Positions 43,386-46,825 of a DNA stretch of 46,825 nucleotides are shown piece by piece. How positions within the stretch are numbered: position 1 is the stretch's first letter; every line of letters starts with the position of its first letter. Origin of the DNA: K189A clade bacterium (GTDB lineage Bacteria > Pseudomonadota > Gammaproteobacteria > Pseudomonadales > Azotimanducaceae); contig CACOYI010000011.1 in NCBI GenBank assembly GCA_902631405.1, positions 1 through 46,825 of the forward strand, in the 5' to 3' direction. The position numbers were made by a program, and so were the translations under genes. The notes below the pieces were generated by a model that had not been told where the DNA came from, searched no databases, and saw only the letters and a list, made by a program, of their open reading frames with translations.

Positions 43386-44798
43386 TCATTCTGAATTCGC
43401 CTGCGAGTCTAGTAGTCTCCTCACGTTCTCGGTGGCTTTTTGCTGCGCTTTATCCGCTTTATTAAAAAGCCGCAGAAAGGGTAGTCTGCTCAACGCAGAA
43501 AGGGCCTTTATAGTTGGGCTCGCGTTGAGGACGTGGCTTTCAAAGTTTAGTCGGCTCGTCTGAAGCCAATTTTTAAGCCTGGGTTCTTTTAGCCAGCTTT
43601 CTTGATTGATGGCATCAGCAAGATTATTCCTAAGAAAATCAATGTCGGTATTTGGGTGGGGAACCGGTTTACAAAGCTCGTTCTTTTTTGCGTCATCTTT
43701 ATAGTTGGCTTCAACATAGCCGAGCAGCCCGGCTGAAAAAACCTGCTGACAGGTCCGTACCGACTGCAGCGTGATTTTTTGCTTATTGAAAATTGGTACG
43801 GGTGGCCTCTTAGCAAGCCCGTCACCTGCACAGTCAACATGGAGGGTCTCGAGATTTGTGGCAATCGAGCCATGTTCAAGCACTATCTCGGTGTCGGTAA
43901 TACTTTTGACTCGTCCTTTACGAATAATGTTCTCTATCCTTTTTAATTGATCCAACTCTGCTTTCGTCACTGTACTGCATCGGTACATTGTTGGTTTGAC
44001 GTTATCGTCGATCCTCAGAAGACCCCCGGCTTTTGAGATTTTGTCGAAAAAGTCATCGATATCTTCTGATTGAGAGCCCGGAATGATTTGATGGGCAAGA
44101 GCCATGCCGATGGAATCGAGGGTTGGCTGAATCTGAGCCCTATCCAAAATCCAAGAGTCTCTGGGCATGATCCAAGATATTCTCTGGGGTTTCACATCGT
44201 TTTTAAGGAGAAATAAAACAGCGTCTATCGCCGTTTTACCGGCCCCGACAATGACGAAGTCATTGTATTTTTGACCCAAAACAGGCAGGTCGTTTATAGG
44301 AGCACATTTAGCATCACCTTCCAGAGAGAACGGTAGAGGTCTTTTGGAGGGGACGACGACGTTCATGTATGTTGAGTCCACTTCTTTTTTGAAAGAAACA
44401 GAATACTTCTCGTCAGATAACAAAGAACTGAACTCTCCATCGCCGTGATATTCGCAGCTGGGAAAGTAAAGAACTCTGCCAGATGATAAGAACTGCCGTT
44501 GCATGACCTGATCGAAATAGCCACATACTTCGGAATTGGTGGCTAATTCATATAAACCCTTATTTAACCCCGTCGTGTCGATGGTGTTGTTGCCAAGTTT
44601 TTTTGAGTTCACACCATAAAAAGCTGACGGCTGATGTAGGCGAACGAAAGGATATGCATCATTCCAATGTCCTCCTGGTTGATGATGTTTATCGACAATA
44701 ATTATGTTGGCATTTGTTTCGGTAATTAACGCATCACAAAAAGCCATGCCCATCGCGCCACTTCCGATGACTAAGTAATCTGTTTCAAACTCTTGCAT
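43386..44798 (-). CDS. FAD/NAD(P)-binding oxidoreductase (flavin monooxygenase-like)
   Basis: 470 residues. An N-terminal FAD dinucleotide fold GSGAMGM after TDYLVI, HHQPGGHWNDAYPFVRLHQPS, and a second nucleotide-binding fold VIVGAGKTAID near 185-200 resemble flavin-containing or Baeyer-Villiger-type monooxygenases, but the FxGxxxHxxxWP fingerprint is not seen. The ATG at 44798 with GGAGGG 6 bases upstream is preferred to 44846. A role as NAD(P)-dependent reductase rather than monooxygenase is equally possible. Lies 103 bases upstream of the PRISE gene on the same strand. Confidence 0.85.
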   Translation of the reverse strand: MQEFETDYLVIGSGAMGMAFCDALITETNANIIIVDKHHQPGGHWNDAYPFVRLHQPSAFYGVNSKKLGNNTIDTTGLNKGLYELATNSEVCGYFDQVMQRQFLSSGRVLYFPSCEYHGDGEFSSLLSDEKYSVSFKKEVDSTYMNVVVPSKRPLPFSLEGDAKCAPINDLPVLGQKYNDFVIVGAGKTAIDAVLFLLKNDVKPQRISWIMPRDSWILDRAQIQPTLDSIGMALAHQIIPGSQSEDIDDFFDKISKAGGLLRIDDNVKPTMYRCSTVTKAELDQLKRIENIIRKGRVKSITDTEIVLEHGSIATNLETLHVDCAGDGLAKRPPVPIFNKQKITLQSVRTCQQVFSAGLLGYVEANYKDDAKKNELCKPVPHPNTDIDFLRNNLADAINQESWLKEPRLKNWLQTSRLNFESHVLNASPTIKALSALSRLPFLRLFNKADKAQQKATENVRRLLDSQANSE

Positions 44799-44943
44799 GC
44801 TTAACCCTCCAGGGCGATAGGCTACCAATAGCGTGTCCAAAATCACTAAACCAATACAGTTGTGACTTTACCGGTGAGAGGATGATCGCGACAGCAGTAA
44901 GCCATGTCTTTGTCGTTGTGGCCATGCTTTTCCTTATCCTTTT

Positions 44944-45789
44944 TTATTCCTCGGTGATGGGTTGCGTCGCAACAAGTCGCGTGCGCGCCAGGCCGGCGTT
45001 CCGATATACGTGAGCAGCGCGATATGCTGGCCTGGCGTACATTGTTAAGAGCGCCTTAGCCGACGGATAGGTTGCGATGGCGATTTCATGCCATCGCCCA
45101 TCATCGATGCCTGACAACTGTTTCGGCGCCGTGCTTCTCCAAACAATCCGCCCACCCACTGACGCCAGGGAGGTGGCCATTCTGTCGCCGTATTCAGCGT
45201 ACGCTTTGGCTCCTGAGATCGGCTCGGTTGAAGCATATTCTACATCGGCCTCGAAGTTGGCCTCCTCGTTATACTCAAGAAAATTAAGCATCCAGATCGG
45301 CTGGTTATTACTCAGTTCGAGCTGTTCGGCCCAGTTGCCCTCGAAGATGCCTACGCCCTGCACAATATCCGCAGTCGCTATCAGGGACTGGAGTTGTTGT
45401 TGGTCTTCATACCTTGGCGTGGCGGCGCGATTGAACAATCCCAGTGTAAAGAGCACCGCGTTATTAATTTTCAATACAAAAGGCATAATCGGCTGCGTGG
45501 AGTAGGTTCGGTATCTAAATTGATCCGCCCATTCCTCGCGAGCGGCGAGGGCGGCTTCTCCAGCTCCCGTTGTCGGATACCAGGTTATAACCAGCAAATC
45601 GGTTGCACGATCAGCTTCTATTGCGCTCTCATCAGGAACGAACAATGGTGGGAGTACTTTGTTTGCCAAGGCCAGGCGTCCTCCGACATCGTTGGCCGAC
45701 TGCATAGCTTTTCTGACAAAATCGCGTTGTGAGGCGGGCGTCTTTGCTTCAACTAAGTCAAGCAACGCACAGGGATTCGGCCGCATCAT
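44944..45789 (-). CDS. Double DUF1330-like protein
   Basis: 281 residues. The second half (about 160-275) matches DUF1330 clearly: QPIWMLNFLEY, SGAKAYAEYGDRMATSL, GGRIVWRSTAP and WHEIAIATYPSAKALLTM. The first half (about 10-150) has a similar alpha+beta barrel outline (VGGRLALANKV, DLLVITWYPTT, AREEWADQFRYRTY), so a tandem repeat is likely. Compare the single-domain protein at 7054-7467. Gene is GC-richer than ubiC next to it. Function unknown. A 146-base gap separates it from the FAD-enzyme start. Confidence 0.8.
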   Translation of the reverse strand: MMRPNPCALLDLVEAKTPASQRDFVRKAMQSANDVGGRLALANKVLPPLFVPDESAIEADRATDLLVITWYPTTGAGEAALAAREEWADQFRYRTYSTQPIMPFVLKINNAVLFTLGLFNRAATPRYEDQQQLQSLIATADIVQGVGIFEGNWAEQLELSNNQPIWMLNFLEYNEEANFEADVEYASTEPISGAKAYAEYGDRMATSLASVGGRIVWRSTAPKQLSGIDDGRWHEIAIATYPSAKALLTMYARPAYRAAHVYRNAGLARTRLVATQPITEE

Positions 45790-46018
45790 ACTCGTCAGCC
45801 TCTAACGAATTCATTTTCACTGCCACCTCGATTTATTTTCTCTATTTGTCTCATGTTCCCGCCAAAGTTTACATGACATTTATGGACAAACACGATCTGT
45901 CGATGGAGTACAATCGTTGTCTAGCAACTGATCGTATCTTTTAGAGTGGTAAGAAGAATAGTCTTCAGGGAGACATCTAAACCGCCAAAACAAGCCGCTT
46001 TAAAAAAAGACCGTGACC
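45790..46018. other. Intergenic region between divergent DUF1330 and ubiC genes
   Basis: 229 bases without a convincing gene. It must carry the two divergent promoters. No strong -35/-10 pair was recognised on either strand. A poly-A stretch at about 46002-46008 precedes the ubiC start, where the ribosome site is weak. Confidence 0.4.
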
Positions 46019-46525
46019 ATGAGCATCTATTTATCCTCGTATTGGTTAACTGAGCTGGACAGCGCAAAAGTCTGTGGAAGAAAAATTTCGGAAGATGAGA
46101 GGTTCCTCCTAGAGATTGATGATTCTTTAACGCATACCCTTAGGAATAAAGCAAAGTCTGAAATTTCTGTGAGCTTGTTAGCACAGGAAGAAAGATCCAA
46201 TCTGGAATCTTATGAAATTGCCAGGTTAGGGCAAGCCGATAAATATTTTTTTAGAGAAATTTATCTAGAGTCAGCAGTTGAGCCGTTAGTGCTGGCCCGT
46301 TCAATTACAATCGGTGGTAGCCAAACATCAAATTTGTTAAGTGGCTTGGGAACAAACCCTCTAGGCACAATTCTCTTCTATTCCGCAGATTGGGATTTCA
46401 GCCCGTCAAGGCTCGAACTAGAAACCGTTAGCGGCATCTTCGGCAGAAGTACTCTTTGGAATAACCGCCGCACGAAAGAAAGTCTGGCCGTGCAAGAGTT
46501 TTTTCTTCCAGCTCTGCTGGAATGA
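46019..46525 (+). CDS. ubiC: Chorismate lyase (chorismate pyruvate-lyase)
   Basis: About 168 residues. Converts chorismate to 4-hydroxybenzoate and pyruvate, the first step of ubiquinone synthesis. Numbered from the alternative GTG at 46013, R81 (YFFREIYL), R96 (LARSITI) and E162 (VQEFFLP) align with active-site residues of the E. coli enzyme, and LGTNPLGTILF and SSYWLTELDS are family blocks. Length is close to the usual 165. ATG at 46019 or GTG at 46013; neither has a good ribosome site. The next gene is not ubiA, unlike the E. coli arrangement. Confidence 0.93.
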   Translation: MSIYLSSYWLTELDSAKVCGRKISEDERFLLEIDDSLTHTLRNKAKSEISVSLLAQEERSNLESYEIARLGQADKYFFREIYLESAVEPLVLARSITIGGSQTSNLLSGLGTNPLGTILFYSADWDFSPSRLELETVSGIFGRSTLWNNRRTKESLAVQEFFLPALLE

Positions 46526-46532
46526 GATTTAC

Positions 46533-46556
46533 AGATCTCCTAAAGAAAAGGAGTCT
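46533..46556 (+). terminator. Possible hairpin downstream of ubiC
   Basis: AGA(T)CTCCT at 46533-46541 and AGGAGTCT at 46549-46556 form a stem of eight pairs with one bulge, loop AAAGAAA. It sits 8 bases after the ubiC stop. No T-run follows, so it would be a weak terminator or message-end stabiliser. Confidence 0.3.
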
Positions 46557-46648
46557 CGTGACAGACTTCCGATAGAGTTGAATCGTTTCGGTCTCTTCAT
46601 ATATCCACCTACGGGGTATGGCGACCTGTCCCGCCGCTAATGATCTCC

Positions 46649-46654
46649 TATAAT
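46649..46654 (+). promoter_or_regulatory. TATAAT -10 box for the last gene
   Basis: A perfect TATAAT lies 27 bases before the ATG at 46682, with AGGAGAGGG ribosome site between. The -35 region at 17 bases spacing is a poor match, so this may need an activator or be coincidental. Confidence 0.4.
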
Positions 46655-46681
46655 CAATTCATCTTCTTCAGGAGAGGGATT

Positions 46682-46825
46682 ATGAATTGGGATGCATTAG
46701 GAGCGATTGCTGAGCTACTAGGAGCCATAGCGGTATTTCTTACGTTGGCATATTTAACTGTACAGGTTAGGCAGAATTCAAAGGCTTTGGCGCTTCAGAA
46801 TCAGTTTTCTGCAGCACAGATCATG
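46682..46825 (+). CDS. Hypothetical membrane-anchored protein, cut by window edge
   Basis: Only the first 48 codons are visible. One hydrophobic helix (AELLGAIAVFLTLAYLTVQV) follows a short N-terminus MNWDALGAI, then a basic/polar start of a soluble domain. Similar short N-termini occur in many uncharacterised marine proteobacterial proteins. AGGAGAGGG ribosome site 4 bases before the ATG. Not in the same unit as ubiC with certainty; 156 bases separate them. Confidence 0.75.
   Translation, partial: MNWDALGAIAELLGAIAVFLTLAYLTVQVRQNSKALALQNQFSAAQIM

Noticed and set aside
45077-45505. 142-codon plus-strand frame opposite the double DUF1330 gene
   Set aside because: Antisense shadow of a clearly recognisable protein; Ser/Cys-rich composition.

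Overview
The window is a dense, 47-gene stretch of bacterial chromosome with moderate GC by eye. It most likely comes from a free-living aquatic gammaproteobacterium. The basis is a chorismate lyase (UbiC, a proteobacterial ubiquinone enzyme), Gram-negative signal peptides and a lipoprotein box, and many families common in marine Gammaproteobacteria (DUF1330, VOC, GST-like, CaiB/BaiF, PhyH, LLM and SDR proteins). Taxonomy is inference. I see no rRNA, tRNA, CRISPR array, insertion sequence, phage gene, or recognisable transcription factor.

Layout. Bases 1-2801 (minus): LLM oxidoreductase, amidase, DUF457 membrane protein. Bases 3386-7467: SDR, dienelactone hydrolase, MAPEG protein, MetY-type sulfhydrylase and a divergent DUF1330 protein with a good sigma70-like promoter. 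Bases 7464-13797 (minus): a compact run of membrane protein, membrane-anchored haloalkane dehalogenase-like enzyme, DUF385-like protein, epoxide hydrolase, SDR, two-domain VOC protein and CaiB/BaiF CoA-transferase. In order it reads like a catabolic route for a halogenated or epoxidised substrate. Bases 14008-18278 (plus): PQQ sugar dehydrogenase, sterol desaturase-like hydroxylase, aldo/keto reductase, GST. Bases 18294-21907: amidohydrolase, GST-like protein, EthD-like protein, VOC, SDR. Bases 22045-31491 (plus): VOC, GST, sulfatase, GPH-type symporter, PhyH dioxygenase and two ABC half-transporters. This run faces the 21155-21907 SDR across a perfect 9+9 base dyad. Bases 31616-36238: SMP-30-like lipoprotein, second epoxide hydrolase, unknown secreted protein, nitroreductase, VOC. 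Bases 36412-41908: small basic protein, aldo/keto reductase, PQQ dehydrogenase, SDR, short conserved-looking ORF. Bases 42203-45789 (minus): PRISE-like reductase, FAD-dependent oxidoreductase, double DUF1330-like protein; two of these three genes look GC-richer than their surroundings. Bases 46019-46825: ubiC and the start of a membrane-anchored hypothetical gene.

Taken together this looks like an accessory catabolic and detoxification region: hydrolases (dehalogenase, two epoxide hydrolases, amidase, dienelactone hydrolase, amidohydrolase, sulfatase), oxidoreductases (four classical SDRs plus a PRISE-like SDR, two AKRs, two PQQ enzymes), glutathione-linked and VOC enzymes, and export. No substrate can be assigned from sequence alone. 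The most testable ideas are the 7.5-13.8 kb dehalogenase/epoxide hydrolase operon and the sulfatase-PhyH-ABC exporter operon.
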